Assembly: GCA_017303635.1 (NCBI GenBank)
Contig: JAFLCG010000019.1
Coordinates: forward strand, 1-64,000
Origin: Anaerolineae bacterium
Lineage (GTDB): Bacteria > Chloroflexota > Anaerolineae > Aggregatilineales > Phototrophicaceae
Reading direction: 5' to 3'
Length of the DNA stretch: 64,000 nt
In this document: positions 51,003-60,309 of the stretch, piece by piece
How positions within the stretch are numbered: the first letter of the stretch is position 1
Layout of the letters: every line of letters starts with the position of its first letter
Made by a program: the position numbers and the translations under genes
Notes under the pieces: generated by a model
The model's database searches: none
Told to the model about the DNA's origin: nothing
What the model saw: only the letters and a program-made list of their open reading frames with translations

Positions 51003-51911
51003 ATGATCCTTGACCTGCATAAGCTGCACATCTTCAAGGTTGTAGCCGAACAAAAACACTTTACTCGAGCAGCTGATCTCTTGCATATGGCGCAACCCAG
51101 CGTTAGTCAGCAGATCAGCGTACTGGAAACTGCATTAGGCATTCAACTAATCGACCGTAGCACACGGCAATTTCGGCTGACTGAAGCCGGGCAAATCCTA
51201 TTCCATTATGCCGAGCGACTCACGCTCCTTGCATCCGAAGCACAGACCGCCGTCCAAGTGCAGGCCGGTACCATGCGGGAAACGCTCAAGCTGGGTGTAG
51301 GTCATACCCTGGCGACCTATCTATTGCCTGCCGTCCTGAGCGCCTACCGTGAACAACATCCACACCATAAAGTCCGGTTGACCGTGGGAAATACCACTAC
51401 CCTACTCGACCGACTAGCCAACGGTGAGATTGACTTGGCCCTAGTCGGTTCACCCGCTGAACATCCTGATTTGATGTCAGAATCCTTCATGCATGATCGG
51501 CTGGTGGTCATCGTCAGTATGAAGGATCCATGGGTCAGTCGCACGAGCGTATCAGTTACTGATTTGCGGGAACGTGTATTCCTCACGCGAGAACCTGGCT
51601 CGGCATTATATGCTACTGTTGCTCAGATCGTCGGTGCAGAGATGCTCAATCGAGATGACACCATTCAACTGGGCGAAACTGAAGCCATCAAACGCAGTGT
51701 GGAACGGGGTTTAGGTGTTGCCCTCATCCAACAGATCGCCATTGCCAGGGAACAAGCACAACACACCCTTCATGCCATACACCTGAACGATGCTGACGAC
51801 CGCCGCACCTATCTCATCGCCAGCCGCAAGCAGTATAAACATCTGCCTGCCACTGCTGATTTTATACAAGTACTTAACCGCCTGGTTCAAGCTGGAACAT
51901 TGATAGAATAA
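51003..51911 (+). CDS. LysR-family transcriptional regulator divergent from acnA
   Basis: A 302-residue regulator. The N-terminal winged helix (LDLHKLHIFKVVAEQKHFTRAADLLHMAQPSVSQQISVLE) and the C-terminal periplasmic-binding-like effector domain (about 90-300) are complete. Its closest general look is to CysL/CbbR-type regulators. The shared upstream region with acnA suggests it controls aconitase, as CcpC does in Bacillus; citrate would be a logical effector, but this is inference. The TolB-like gene starts 30 bp after the stop. Confidence 0.88.
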   Translation: MILDLHKLHIFKVVAEQKHFTRAADLLHMAQPSVSQQISVLETALGIQLIDRSTRQFRLTEAGQILFHYAERLTLLASEAQTAVQVQAGTMRETLKLGVGHTLATYLLPAVLSAYREQHPHHKVRLTVGNTTTLLDRLANGEIDLALVGSPAEHPDLMSESFMHDRLVVIVSMKDPWVSRTSVSVTDLRERVFLTREPGSALYATVAQIVGAEMLNRDDTIQLGETEAIKRSVERGLGVALIQQIAIAREQAQHTLHAIHLNDADDRRTYLIASRKQYKHLPATADFIQVLNRLVQAGTLIE

Positions 51912-51941
51912 AATCATCAGCGGTCACTGAGGAATCTGCCG

Positions 51942-53894
51942 ATGCTCTTGAACATCTTCTGGAAACCGATGCTGGGCTTGTTGCTGGGCAGTTTTGTGCT
52001 GGGGATGAGCAGCCTTGCCCTGGGGTATATCAGCCCGGAAACGGTCTGCATCCACTACGAATCTGGTTATCAAATCACTGACCGTGAGCGCCTGATGGAT
52101 TTGCGCTATGGTTTAGACGTTAGTGATCCTTACGCGGCCAATGAACAACGTTCGACCTGGATGACGGATGACTACGAACTTATCACTCGTGCTCGGTCAG
52201 GCGACAACCGTACTCTGGATGTCTACCTGCGCCGTCTGAATGACCCGACCGATAGCGGTCAATTAGTCCAACCGGGCATTGATAGCACCTGGGCAGTACA
52301 AGCCCGCTGGTCGCGGGATGAACAGGAAATCGCCTTTATCTGGCGCGACGCCGAAGGTAATTCATGGCTAAATCATGCCCGCCCCGCTAGGCTTCTTAAT
52401 CAATCCGTTAGCCTGAACTCAGCCGAAACCCAACCCTCCCCAAATCTCTACGGAGGCTGGTATGTCCATGGTTGGTCAGGAAACAACCAGTGGATAAGCC
52501 TCGCCCGCCAGACCAATATCAGTTTCCAATACAGCTTATGGTCCGCTGAAAATCTGACACCAAACTCTATTCAGTTACCCAATGCACTCTATGATGCCGA
52601 ATGGTCACCGAACGGGGCTATTCTGGCAGCCATTGGTGCTGGAGATACAAGTTATGCCCTTTGGATCATCCGTCCAGAGAACCAGCCTGTGGTGGTTCAG
52701 CCTCCTGAGGGTGGATTGTTCAGTGGTTCGCATCGCGTTGCATGGTCACCTGACGGACGGTTTGTGACAGTCTCTACAATCGTCGCAAGTTTAGACAGTG
52801 GTCAGCGCCAGAATCGCTGGCAACATGACATCTATAGTGCCGATGGCACCCCTTTACAAATGGATATTCCAAGCTACATGGTACGGGTGCCAGTGGAACT
52901 GGACTCCTATAGTCAGACCGTCAGTACCCAAGAAGTTGTCCCAGCCCTATGGTCAAGCGATGGTCGCTGGATCACTCTCCAGAATGCTACGGCAGCCCTG
53001 GGTGGCGTTAATCTGGAACTCGTGGCGACCGACCCACTGACAGGTCAAGACGAAGTCATCACACGGGGGATTCTGCCCGAATACGCCGGTGCCATGTTTG
53101 CCATCCGCCTTAACCCGCCCTCACTGGTGCGAAGTGATCCATTCCGTGGTCCGTTTGAGCCTCAGGGGAATTATCTGGTAAGCCCAATCCGAAGCGCCAA
53201 TGGAGTATCCGTGAATCTGCTTGATCTACGCGATCTGAGCACGGAAGTTCTGGTAGACGATGCTGATGAAATTGTTAACCAAGTCTTGCACTTCGGTGTG
53301 GAACAACCCTTCTGGTCGTGGGGTGGAGAACGGGTTGCAATCGTCTGGATGAAAGATGGTGCCGCCCATTTGAGCCTGGCCCAAGTAGAAACAGGTGAGC
53401 GCCATCAGATCAACACTGGTGCGACCGGCATCACCTATCATGACTGGCCGCAACCGGACTGGCTGACCTATGTCACCCATCATGATGAGGGACAACGCCT
53501 CCACTTGCTCAATGCGCGAACCGGTGAGGACTGGATGCTGGTTGAAAGTAGTCTACCCATTGATAACTGGGGTGTGACGATTGCCCCCAGCGGGACCAGC
53601 GCTGCTGCCATGATTTCCCCGATGACACCGGGTTACGGTGCAGGGGACTTATATGTGGCCTCGGCACCGGGAGAGCAAGCCCGCCCGGTCGAACGCGGCC
53701 TGACCTCGTGGATCTCATTCTCCGATGATGGCGAACGGATGGCCTTTTTCGAGACGGGAACCTGGCCCTTCCGCCGTACCGTACTGCAAGTCATGAACCC
53801 GGACGGCTCCGGTCAGCAGCGATTCCTGATGAACCAGAACATCAGCGGACGGGGAGGAATCGACGGCTGGTCAGATTGTGTGGCGACTTCATGA
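51942..53894 (+). CDS. Membrane-anchored PD40/TolB-like propeller protein
   Basis: A 650-residue protein with an N-terminal TM or signal segment (about 5-30, MLGLLLGSFVLGMSSLALGYI). Repeated propeller motifs follow: ARWSRDEQEIAFIW, EWSPNGAILAAIG, AWSPDGRFVTV, LWSSDGRWITL, FWSWGGERVAIVW and FSDDGERMAFFE. The role is unknown, probably binding at the cell surface. GAGGA is eight bases before the ATG. The stop codon lies in an 18-bp palindrome (53883-53900), so the last residues (VATS) may be a by-product of a repeat insertion. Confidence 0.8.
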   Translation: MLLNIFWKPMLGLLLGSFVLGMSSLALGYISPETVCIHYESGYQITDRERLMDLRYGLDVSDPYAANEQRSTWMTDDYELITRARSGDNRTLDVYLRRLNDPTDSGQLVQPGIDSTWAVQARWSRDEQEIAFIWRDAEGNSWLNHARPARLLNQSVSLNSAETQPSPNLYGGWYVHGWSGNNQWISLARQTNISFQYSLWSAENLTPNSIQLPNALYDAEWSPNGAILAAIGAGDTSYALWIIRPENQPVVVQPPEGGLFSGSHRVAWSPDGRFVTVSTIVASLDSGQRQNRWQHDIYSADGTPLQMDIPSYMVRVPVELDSYSQTVSTQEVVPALWSSDGRWITLQNATAALGGVNLELVATDPLTGQDEVITRGILPEYAGAMFAIRLNPPSLVRSDPFRGPFEPQGNYLVSPIRSANGVSVNLLDLRDLSTEVLVDDADEIVNQVLHFGVEQPFWSWGGERVAIVWMKDGAAHLSLAQVETGERHQINTGATGITYHDWPQPDWLTYVTHHDEGQRLHLLNARTGEDWMLVESSLPIDNWGVTIAPSGTSAAAMISPMTPGYGAGDLYVASAPGEQARPVERGLTSWISFSDDGERMAFFETGTWPFRRTVLQVMNPDGSGQQRFLMNQNISGRGGIDGWSDCVATS

Positions 53895-53900
53895 AGTCGC
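53883..53900. repeat. 18-bp perfect palindrome over the TolB-like stop codon
   Basis: GCGACTTCA (53883-53891) and TGAAGTCGC (53892-53900) are perfect reverse complements, with no spacer. The palindrome contains the stop TGA. GTGCGACTTCATGAAGTCGCAC-type short repeats occur in many bacterial genomes, from general knowledge. Only this copy is in the window. Confidence 0.5.
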
Positions 53901-54290
53901 ACCTATTGTCCACCGAAATAGCAGATTGACCCTGGAAGACCCGCACTCCCAAACAGCAGTTATTGCGATTGCGGCGGCGGCGGCGGTCACGACGGGCTGG
54001 CTCCACCGCCGCAAACTTGTGAGCGTATCGCCGTCGGTGTTGGGGGTGGCAAGCCAATTTCTGGCGACTGCTACCGTGATTACCATCTATTATTCAGATG
54101 GTTCCCAGATTCAGGGTCACAACAGCTTCAGTATAGGATTGAATAGAAGGCAAACCGGAACATATGTTCCGGTTTTGTATCGATTTTTGGACGTATACAC
54201 AGGGGAAGAAATCTAGCAGGCGCACGCTGATCACCGGGAAGCTTCGCTCTGCGGCCTACATAACGGCATCTTTGCGTAAGTCCTGATGTC
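53895..54290. other. 396-bp intergenic region, possible decayed coding remnant
   Basis: No convincing gene lies here. The plus-strand frame to 54216 looks like noise. On the minus strand the codons over about 54054-53992 read SPEIGLPPPTPTAIRSQV then CGGGASPS and a stop, with a proline run after it. This has the look of a secreted-protein linker and may be a remnant. A CGG trinucleotide run sits at 53971-53986. A terminator hairpin lies at 54152-54175. Confidence 0.4.
54152..54175 (+). terminator. Perfect palindromic terminator-like hairpin
   Basis: AAACCGGAACAT (54152-54163) is exactly complementary to 54164-54175, and TTTTG follows on the plus strand. It is the likely end of the LysR/TolB-like transcript, although 258 bp past the stop. 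On the minus strand it lies downstream of the ligase fusion gene and could serve it too. Confidence 0.6.
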
Positions 54291-56774
54291 CTAATCCTTC
54301 GGCTCGTCTTCCTCGACCAGCAAGCGGCGCAACACCTTACCGACAAAGCTGCGGGGTAGTTCGGCGCGGAACTCGACCTCAGCAGGGACAGCGTATTCCT
54401 TGAGGCGGCGCTTGCACAAGGTAATCAATTCTTCGGCAGTCAGGGTTGTACCAGGCCGCGGCACCACATAGGCTTTGACCTTCTGCTGGTCATCCAGACC
54501 GGCGACATGCAGCCCAACCACAGCTACTTCCTTGACACCAGGATGCTCATACAACACTTCCTCCACATCCCGAGGATAGACATTGTATTTGCCCGCCAGA
54601 ATCATTTCCTTCTTACGGCTGATGATCTGGAAGTAGCCATCTTCATCCATCCGGGCAATGTCCCCAGTCAGTAACCAACCATCCGCAGTTAACGATCGCT
54701 CGCTCTCGTCCTCGCGTCCCCAATAACCATTCATAACCTGCGGGCCATGTACCGCGAGTTCTCCAATCTGCCCGACTGGTAAAGGCTGCCCATTCACCAG
54801 ATCGACAATGCGAGCATCTGTCCCCGGTATGGGAATGCCGATGCTGCCGACTTTCCGGAGGCCGCGCAGTGGATTTGAGTGCGTGACCGGGGACGCTTCC
54901 GAGAGGCCATAGCCCTCCACCAATCGCCCACGTGTGAGCTTCTCAAAAGCTTCCTGTACCTCAATCGGGAGGGGTGCCGCGCCAGAAATACAGGCTTTGA
55001 TACTGCTGATGCCGTACTTCCGCACGCCCTTAAACTGGTTGATCGCCATATACATGGTGGGCACACCGGGTAACAGGGTCGGCTTATGCCGCTTGATGTG
55101 TTGTAATACTTCCAGGGTCTGGAAGCTGGGCAGAATGACGATGCGCGCACCCAATGCAATCGCCACATTCATGGCTGCAGTCATGCCGTAGGAATGGGAA
55201 AATGGCAGTACTGCCAGTACTGTCTCCCGGCCTTCTTTTAGATCGGTGATCCAATGCCGGGTTTGAAGCGCATTCGCCAATACCGCCCGGTGCGATAGCA
55301 TCACACCCTTGGGCTTATCCGTAGTACCACCCGTATACTTGATGACTGCCACATTGTCCGGGCTGACTTCTACCTGTGGGCGGCTGGCGGGATGGGTTCT
55401 GAGAAGCTGACTCCACAGATATTCACCCTTCTCCAAATCAGAATCGATACGATGCCCCTCTTTGGTTTCGCGGCTCCATTGAAAGCCAATCCGGGTTACT
55501 ACACCCATATAGTCCTTGATATTGGCATAGATGACGCCCCGAAGCTGGGTTGCTGCCAGAATATCCTTTGCGGTTGGGCGATAAAGCGTAAGCGTTAACA
55601 GCCAGTCAACTTGTGAATCGACGACCTGCCGCTGGAGTTCATCACGATCATTCACCGGGCTGGTCGAAACCACCACACCGCCGGCCTTGAGAATAGCGTA
55701 ATAGGCGATAACGTATTGCGGGGAATTCGGCATCACCAACATGACCCGAGTCCCCTTCTCTACCCCCAATGAGCGCAAGGCATTTGCCAGCCGATTGCAT
55801 TCATTGTCCAGTTGGCGATAAGTGAGGGTTCGTCCGTAAAACACCAGTGCAGGGCGATTACCATAACGCCGAACCGTCGAATGCAGCAAGCGGAACAACG
55901 GTCGCCGAGGAAGTCCCAATACGGCGGGAACACCCTGTTCATAATGTTTAATCCACGGGCGATCCTTGATCAGGCTTGAGCCACCGTTACTCCCCCACCA
56001 ACTCGGTTCATCTGGCTGACCGCCAATAAAGCGACCTATCGCCCGGTTAACCGCATCTGCACGTTCCAATGGCACCAGATGGCTGGACACACCAATATTG
56101 ACATCTTCAGCCTCTGGAATAGTCCGAGCAACTTCCTCAAAGACTGCCGTGGGATAGACCTGATCGCGTTCCCCCCGGATGACCAGTACGGGCATTCGCA
56201 GGTCACGAAACATACTCCAGCCGTTCCACTGGCTCATATTGTTCAAATACAACCGCTTGAGGACGTGTGCCTGGGCCATCAACTGCCGCCGAACGAAACG
56301 CTGCAAAGGACGGAGGATCGTGAGCGGCAACCGCAGGGCTGAGACCGCTACCGGATGCAGGGGATACTCCCCTGTTGTGGCAATCAGCACCAGATGGGAA
56401 AGCGAATCCGGGCGGCGGTGGGCAAACTCGGTCACAATCGCGCCACCAAAAGAGTGCCCGACCAGAATGAACGGCGTCTGCACTTCCAGGTATTGCAACA
56501 AAGCGTCCAGATCCGTCTGAAATTCCGCCATCGAATAGCTGCTGTACGGTGCATCCGAACGTCCATGTCCGCGCACGTCATAAGCGATCACGCGGTATTG
56601 ATCGGAGAAGGCTTTGAGTTGGTTTTGCCACTGCATGGCATAGCCACCATAGCCATGGACAAACACAATCGTCCCAGCAGGCTGTTCTGGTGTAACTTCG
56701 ATATAACTTAAGCGTACTGGAGGATCATCTGATACCAGGGCTTCTTCGCGGTAGAGTTCGAGATCAACTTCCAT
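54291..56774 (-). CDS. Fusion of alpha/beta hydrolase and long-chain acyl-CoA ligase
   Basis: An 827-residue two-domain protein. Residues 20-252 are an alpha/beta hydrolase with nucleophile S108 in GHSFGG, acid D204 in RGERDQ and H232 in SSHLVP. Residues 280-825 are an AMP-forming ligase: P-loop YTGGTTDKPKG at 480-490, VEGYGLSEASP, GWLLTGDIARMDEDGY, and the C-terminal lysine in LPRSFVGKVLRR. Both active sites look intact. The hydrolase could release a fatty acid from an ester that the ligase then makes into acyl-CoA. AGGAG precedes the ATG. No other fatty-acid genes are close by. Confidence 0.88.
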   Translation of the reverse strand: MEVDLELYREEALVSDDPPVRLSYIEVTPEQPAGTIVFVHGYGGYAMQWQNQLKAFSDQYRVIAYDVRGHGRSDAPYSSYSMAEFQTDLDALLQYLEVQTPFILVGHSFGGAIVTEFAHRRPDSLSHLVLIATTGEYPLHPVAVSALRLPLTILRPLQRFVRRQLMAQAHVLKRLYLNNMSQWNGWSMFRDLRMPVLVIRGERDQVYPTAVFEEVARTIPEAEDVNIGVSSHLVPLERADAVNRAIGRFIGGQPDEPSWWGSNGGSSLIKDRPWIKHYEQGVPAVLGLPRRPLFRLLHSTVRRYGNRPALVFYGRTLTYRQLDNECNRLANALRSLGVEKGTRVMLVMPNSPQYVIAYYAILKAGGVVVSTSPVNDRDELQRQVVDSQVDWLLTLTLYRPTAKDILAATQLRGVIYANIKDYMGVVTRIGFQWSRETKEGHRIDSDLEKGEYLWSQLLRTHPASRPQVEVSPDNVAVIKYTGGTTDKPKGVMLSHRAVLANALQTRHWITDLKEGRETVLAVLPFSHSYGMTAAMNVAIALGARIVILPSFQTLEVLQHIKRHKPTLLPGVPTMYMAINQFKGVRKYGISSIKACISGAAPLPIEVQEAFEKLTRGRLVEGYGLSEASPVTHSNPLRGLRKVGSIGIPIPGTDARIVDLVNGQPLPVGQIGELAVHGPQVMNGYWGREDESERSLTADGWLLTGDIARMDEDGYFQIISRKKEMILAGKYNVYPRDVEEVLYEHPGVKEVAVVGLHVAGLDDQQKVKAYVVPRPGTTLTAEELITLCKRRLKEYAVPAEVEFRAELPRSFVGKVLRRLLVEEDEPKD

Positions 56775-56895
56775 CTAAAAGACTCCTATTTTCAAGAATA
56801 CTTTGTCTCGGATTAAACACTGAAGCACGGCGGTTTCACAGAGAACTACAGAGTGTACCTACTATCGCGCCAATCATCATTATGGGGGTTCGAGC

Positions 56896-56931
56896 GGGAG
56901 GATATACGGGCGCAGACGCCCTAATCCTCCC
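56896..56931 (-). terminator. Two-tier hairpin after the 202-residue membrane protein gene
   Basis: GGGAGGAT (56896-56903) pairs with 56924-56931, and an inner stem GGGCG/CGCCC (56908-56912, 56917-56921) closes a CAGA loop. It lies 32 bp past the stop of the membrane-protein gene. No U-run follows, but the GC-rich structure is strong. Confidence 0.55.
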
Positions 56932-56962
56932 CTACTTTCACACTTGGCAAGATACTACAGTC

Positions 56963-57571
56963 TCAGGGGGCGATTTCGCTACTACGCTGACGGGCCATCC
57001 GAAACCGGGTGTAAAGCTGGCTCAACCACAGCAGCAGATAACCAAGCAAAATGTACTCGACAAACCGGACAACCATGGCACCCAAAAGAGGAACTTCGGC
57101 CTGCGCTTGCCCTTCCGCATCTATACAGGTGAAGTCCTGCGTGATAACGGTCGTCCCCGGTCGCGGATTCCGTATATCCGCACCCCGTTGCAATTGAGTC
57201 CCTGCCGGGCAAAACAACCACTGGATCGGCAGGTTGTAGATGACATTGCCGGGTTGATCGAGGGCGAACCCGGTAAAAGCAAACGTCAAAATACCAAAGG
57301 CGATGACGATATTGGACGCCAGATCACCCTGACGTGAGGGTTTGGCAGTGGGAGCCACGCGGCTGATGATTTCTCTTTTTAGCGGTGTGCGCGGCTCGGC
57401 GAAAATACGAATGACCGCCCACGCAGCCATCAGCAGGACAATCGAACCTAAGCCCTCGATCTGGGTGAAGCCATAAAAAGCACCCTGAATCAAAGCGATA
57501 AATACGATGAGAGCAACAATGGCAACAATGATCCAGACAATCGAAGGAAGTGAACGAATCTTCAAACACAC
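56963..57571 (-). CDS. Membrane protein of unknown function
   Basis: A 202-residue protein with about four hydrophobic helices (residues 10-30, 38-55, 85-105 and 165-185) and one external-looking loop (about 110-155) holding two cysteines, LFCPAGTQLQRG and DFTCIDAEG. These could form a disulfide. No family is recognised. A perfect TATAAT at 57631-57636 on the minus strand, 60 bp upstream, is a candidate -10 without a clear -35. A hairpin terminator isolates it from the ligase gene. Confidence 0.6.
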   Translation of the reverse strand: MCLKIRSLPSIVWIIVAIVALIVFIALIQGAFYGFTQIEGLGSIVLLMAAWAVIRIFAEPRTPLKREIISRVAPTAKPSRQGDLASNIVIAFGILTFAFTGFALDQPGNVIYNLPIQWLFCPAGTQLQRGADIRNPRPGTTVITQDFTCIDAEGQAQAEVPLLGAMVVRFVEYILLGYLLLWLSQLYTRFRMARQRSSEIAP

Positions 57572-57630
57572 CTACCTAATTAAAATCCTTTTGGATTACC
57601 TTTGATTTTTGACTGGGAACTTATCCGCTG

Positions 57631-57636
57631 ATTATA
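57631..57636 (-). promoter_or_regulatory. Candidate -10 element for the membrane protein gene
   Basis: A perfect minus-strand TATAAT, 60 bp before the start at 57571. No -35 match was found at the proper spacing. Confidence 0.3.
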
Positions 57637-57651
57637 CGCGGAAATCGATTA

Positions 57652-58266
57652 TCAAAATGGCAGCGGTACCACTTGACCCGCCGTGAGTTCGCGAAGTTCA
57701 GCGGTGAACCCACCTAACTGCGTCTCTGGAAAGGTGACAATGAGCGCCACCTGATCGGTGAAGCTCTCGTCATCCATGACGCCTTCGTGGGCGGCGATCA
57801 GTCGCTTTACCTGATTAAACAGGGGATAAGGCATCTCCAATCCAACCGTGATTTTGGGGATATTCAGTTCCGTGGGGAGTGCCGCCAGCACCTCACGGGC
57901 GGTATCCCCATAGGCGCGCACCAGTCCGCCGGTTCCAAGGAGGGTACCACCGAAGTAGCGCGTCACGACGATGACGGTATCCCCAATATCTGCACCCCGG
58001 AGTACCGCCATGACAGGCGGCCCGGCGGTGCCTGACGGCTCGCCATCGTCGCTCATCCCTTCGGTGACGCTCTTGCCATAGCCCGCCCGAAAGGCATATA
58101 CATGGTGAGATGCATCCGGCATTTCCGCCCGTACGGAGGCAATGAAAGTGCGAGCAGCTTCGGCGGTATCTGCCCGTCCAGCAGTGCCGATGAAACGCGA
58201 CTTCAACTCCACCAGTTCGACACGGTGGATCGCAGCCGGCCGGCGATAGGTTAACGCGGCAGCCAT
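57652..58266 (-). CDS. YigZ/IMPACT-family protein
   Basis: A 204-residue protein of the UPF0029/IMPACT family. The N-terminal domain has LVELKSRFIGTAGRADTAEAARTFI, HHVYAFRAG, DDGEPSGTAGPPVMAVL and VIVVTRYFGGTLLGTGGLVRAY, all conserved; the C-terminal DUF1949-like domain follows. IMPACT proteins relate to translation control in eukaryotes; the bacterial role is unclear. I used the ATG at 58264-58266, which overlaps the end of cysC by 16 bp. Confidence 0.9.
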   Translation of the reverse strand: MAAALTYRRPAAIHRVELVELKSRFIGTAGRADTAEAARTFIASVRAEMPDASHHVYAFRAGYGKSVTEGMSDDGEPSGTAGPPVMAVLRGADIGDTVIVVTRYFGGTLLGTGGLVRAYGDTAREVLAALPTELNIPKITVGLEMPYPLFNQVKRLIAAHEGVMDDESFTDQVALIVTFPETQLGGFTAELRELTAGQVVPLPF

Positions 58267-58811
58267 CCACGTCCGCCTAACCAAGCCATGATGCGTGCAA
58301 CTGACTCTTCTTCGCTTTCCTGATCGGTACGTAAATGAAGTTCCGGATTGAGAGGCGGCTCGTATGGATCATTCACGCCGGTGAAATTCGGGATTTGCCC
58401 GGCCATCGCTTTGGCATACAACCCTTTGGTGTCGCGGGCGGCACAGACTTCCAGCGACGCATCCACAAACACTTCGACAAAATTAGTGGTCTGCTGACGG
58501 GCAAACTCTCGCATCTGGCGGTAAGGGGAAATGAACGAAGCCAGCACCGCCACGTTATTCCGGCTGAGGACCTGTGCCACGAACGTCACTCGCTCGATGT
58601 TCTTGTCCCGATCTTCCTTGGAAAAACCGAGATCGCGGGTCAAGCTCTGGCGGACGGTATCACCATCCAAGCGTTCAACCCGCATTGCTCGCCGACGAAA
58701 ATCTGCTTCCAGGGCCAGCGCCAACGTCGTTTTCCCTGCACCGGAAAGTCCGGTCATCCAGATGACAAAACCGGGATGGGGGATGTAGGTGGTCAAGAGT
58801 GAGTGTGTCAT
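58251..58811 (-). CDS. cysC: Adenylyl-sulfate kinase (APS kinase)
   Basis: A 186-residue enzyme that phosphorylates APS to PAPS. P-loop GLSGAGKTTLA is near residue 20. DTVRQSLTRDLGFSKEDRDKNIERV, FISPYRQMRE, FVDASLEVCAARDTKGLYAKA and NFTGVNDPYEPP follow in standard order. The full-length single-domain form is downstream of sat and a phosphodiesterase. With Sat it supplies PAPS. No PAPS or APS reductase lies in the window. Confidence 0.93.
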   Translation of the reverse strand: MTHSLLTTYIPHPGFVIWMTGLSGAGKTTLALALEADFRRRAMRVERLDGDTVRQSLTRDLGFSKEDRDKNIERVTFVAQVLSRNNVAVLASFISPYRQMREFARQQTTNFVEVFVDASLEVCAARDTKGLYAKAMAGQIPNFTGVNDPYEPPLNPELHLRTDQESEEESVARIMAWLGGRGWLPR

Positions 58812-58868
58812 GTATTGGTTTCAAGTTGCTCGTTGCGAGTTACCGGAAAACGCTAAGCAAGGCCAGAG

Positions 58869-58894
58869 ACACGGCTATCAGCCGTCAGCCGTGT
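58869..58894 (-). other. Hairpin over the 3' end of the phosphodiesterase gene
   Basis: ACACGGCT (58869-58876) pairs with 58887-58894 across a 10-base loop, covering the phosphodiesterase stop. It could adjust cysC expression or mRNA stability. The evidence is only symmetry. Confidence 0.35.
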
Positions 58895-60309
58895 GTAATA
58901 AGGCTGCCCTGCATCTCTGGTGGGACAGCCAGGCCCAGGCATTTTAGCAGCGTGGGTGCAATATCCATGAGTTGATGCCCAGTCACGCACCCGGCTCCGG
59001 GTTTACCTGGTTCGTACAGGATGAACATCCCCTGCGGAGCATGATTGGCGTCGTCCGGGCCAGTGTCATTCTCCAGCGTCCAGTGTTTTCCATGACCCAG
59101 CGTGCCAACCGACCGCCAGTGTAGCCCACCAAAATAGACCATGAGATCTGGCGCGACCGCATTCACCTGCTGGTAGATTGCATCGGGCTTGAACACCTGC
59201 GTATCCAGATGTTCCCCTTCCGGGCCGGGGATTGCAGCCAACGCCTTCGCCAGTTCATCCCGCACCTGTTCGTAGGCCTCAGGTGGAATGATACCCTCTG
59301 GTTCCCTACCCTGCACATTGAGGAAGACGCGCCCGTAGTAGCCACCGCTGCTCCAAGCTTTGGTACGGGACCAGTCAATATCAGCATCCTCGATTTTCAG
59401 GAGTTCGCCCGGTTGAGGCTGCGACTTCAGTGCCAACCAGCCATTCTGCCAAAGCCATTCATTGGCGCAAATACCGCCATCCATCCGAGTAACCCCATGA
59501 TCGCTGACGACCAGCACCGTCACCTCATCCCCAGCCAGCGAAATCATCTCCCCGATGAATTGATCACACCGGATGTAATAATCCCGAATCACGTTCTCAA
59601 AGGCATTACCGGGTTCATACAGCCGATGTGCAGGATCGTGGAAACGCCAAAAGCCATGATGAATACGATCTACGCCGATATTGACGTACATGAAGAAGTC
59701 CCACGATTTGCTGGTCAGGCAGTGTTTGACGAGCTTAAACTGGGCTTCAGTCATCTCCAATAAGCGCTTCAGCAAATCAGCTTTATTATTTGTGCGGAAG
59801 CCCTTCACATCAAAAGGATAATCTGGCAGCAGATTCAATACTTCCTGCTTGAAGATCGCCGGATAGGTGAAGGCGCTTTCCGTACCTGGTGTGAGAAAAT
59901 CCGACACCAGGTAGCCATTCAGTGGACGAGGTGGCCAGGTTTGCGGCACACCGATAAGAATAGATTCCCGGCCGGCCTCGCTGACATAATCCCATACCCT
60001 TCTATGAGAAACAGCCGTCCCATTAGCCGTTATCATTCGGTCGTAGGAGTGATCTGCCCGGTTGCGAAAACCATAGACACCGAGTACGCCAGGGTCACGA
60101 CTGCTCATCATGCTCGACCATGCCGGGATCGTGATGCAGGGAATACACGACTCCAGTTCGCCCCATGTCCCCCCAGCCATCAAGCGGCCCAGGTTAGGAA
60201 GGTGTCCCCTGAACTGCTCAAAGATCAGCTCGGGGCTAGCACAATCCAATCCCAGAACCAGCACGCGAGGGGGATTACGGGCAGGCGTCTTCTTCCTAAA
60301 TATACTCAC
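58885..60309 (-). CDS. Alkaline-phosphatase-superfamily phosphodiesterase/nucleotide pyrophosphatase-like protein
   Basis: A 474-residue type I phosphodiesterase-fold protein. Metal ligands and nucleophile region are LGLDCASPEL, CIPCITIPAWSSMMSSRDPG (Thr nucleophile) and VLVVSDHGVTRMDGG, plus a C-terminal NHAPQGMFILY with a conserved His. No signal peptide is visible (RKKTPARN start), so it is cytoplasmic. It overlaps sat by four bases and precedes cysC by 73 bp, so the substrate may be a sulfur nucleotide or a sulfated or phosphorylated small molecule. Specific activity is unknown. Confidence 0.82.
   Translation of the reverse strand: MSIFRKKTPARNPPRVLVLGLDCASPELIFEQFRGHLPNLGRLMAGGTWGELESCIPCITIPAWSSMMSSRDPGVLGVYGFRNRADHSYDRMITANGTAVSHRRVWDYVSEAGRESILIGVPQTWPPRPLNGYLVSDFLTPGTESAFTYPAIFKQEVLNLLPDYPFDVKGFRTNNKADLLKRLLEMTEAQFKLVKHCLTSKSWDFFMYVNIGVDRIHHGFWRFHDPAHRLYEPGNAFENVIRDYYIRCDQFIGEMISLAGDEVTVLVVSDHGVTRMDGGICANEWLWQNGWLALKSQPQPGELLKIEDADIDWSRTKAWSSGGYYGRVFLNVQGREPEGIIPPEAYEQVRDELAKALAAIPGPEGEHLDTQVFKPDAIYQQVNAVAPDLMVYFGGLHWRSVGTLGHGKHWTLENDTGPDDANHAPQGMFILYEPGKPGAGCVTGHQLMDIAPTLLKCLGLAVPPEMQGSLITHG

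Noticed and set aside
53878..54216. Plus-strand frame of 112 codons
   Set aside because: Starts inside the TolB-like gene, has an alanine run from a trinucleotide repeat and runs through a terminator hairpin.
56882..57337. Plus-strand frame of 151 codons
   Set aside because: Antisense of the 202-residue membrane protein and its terminator; no coding features.
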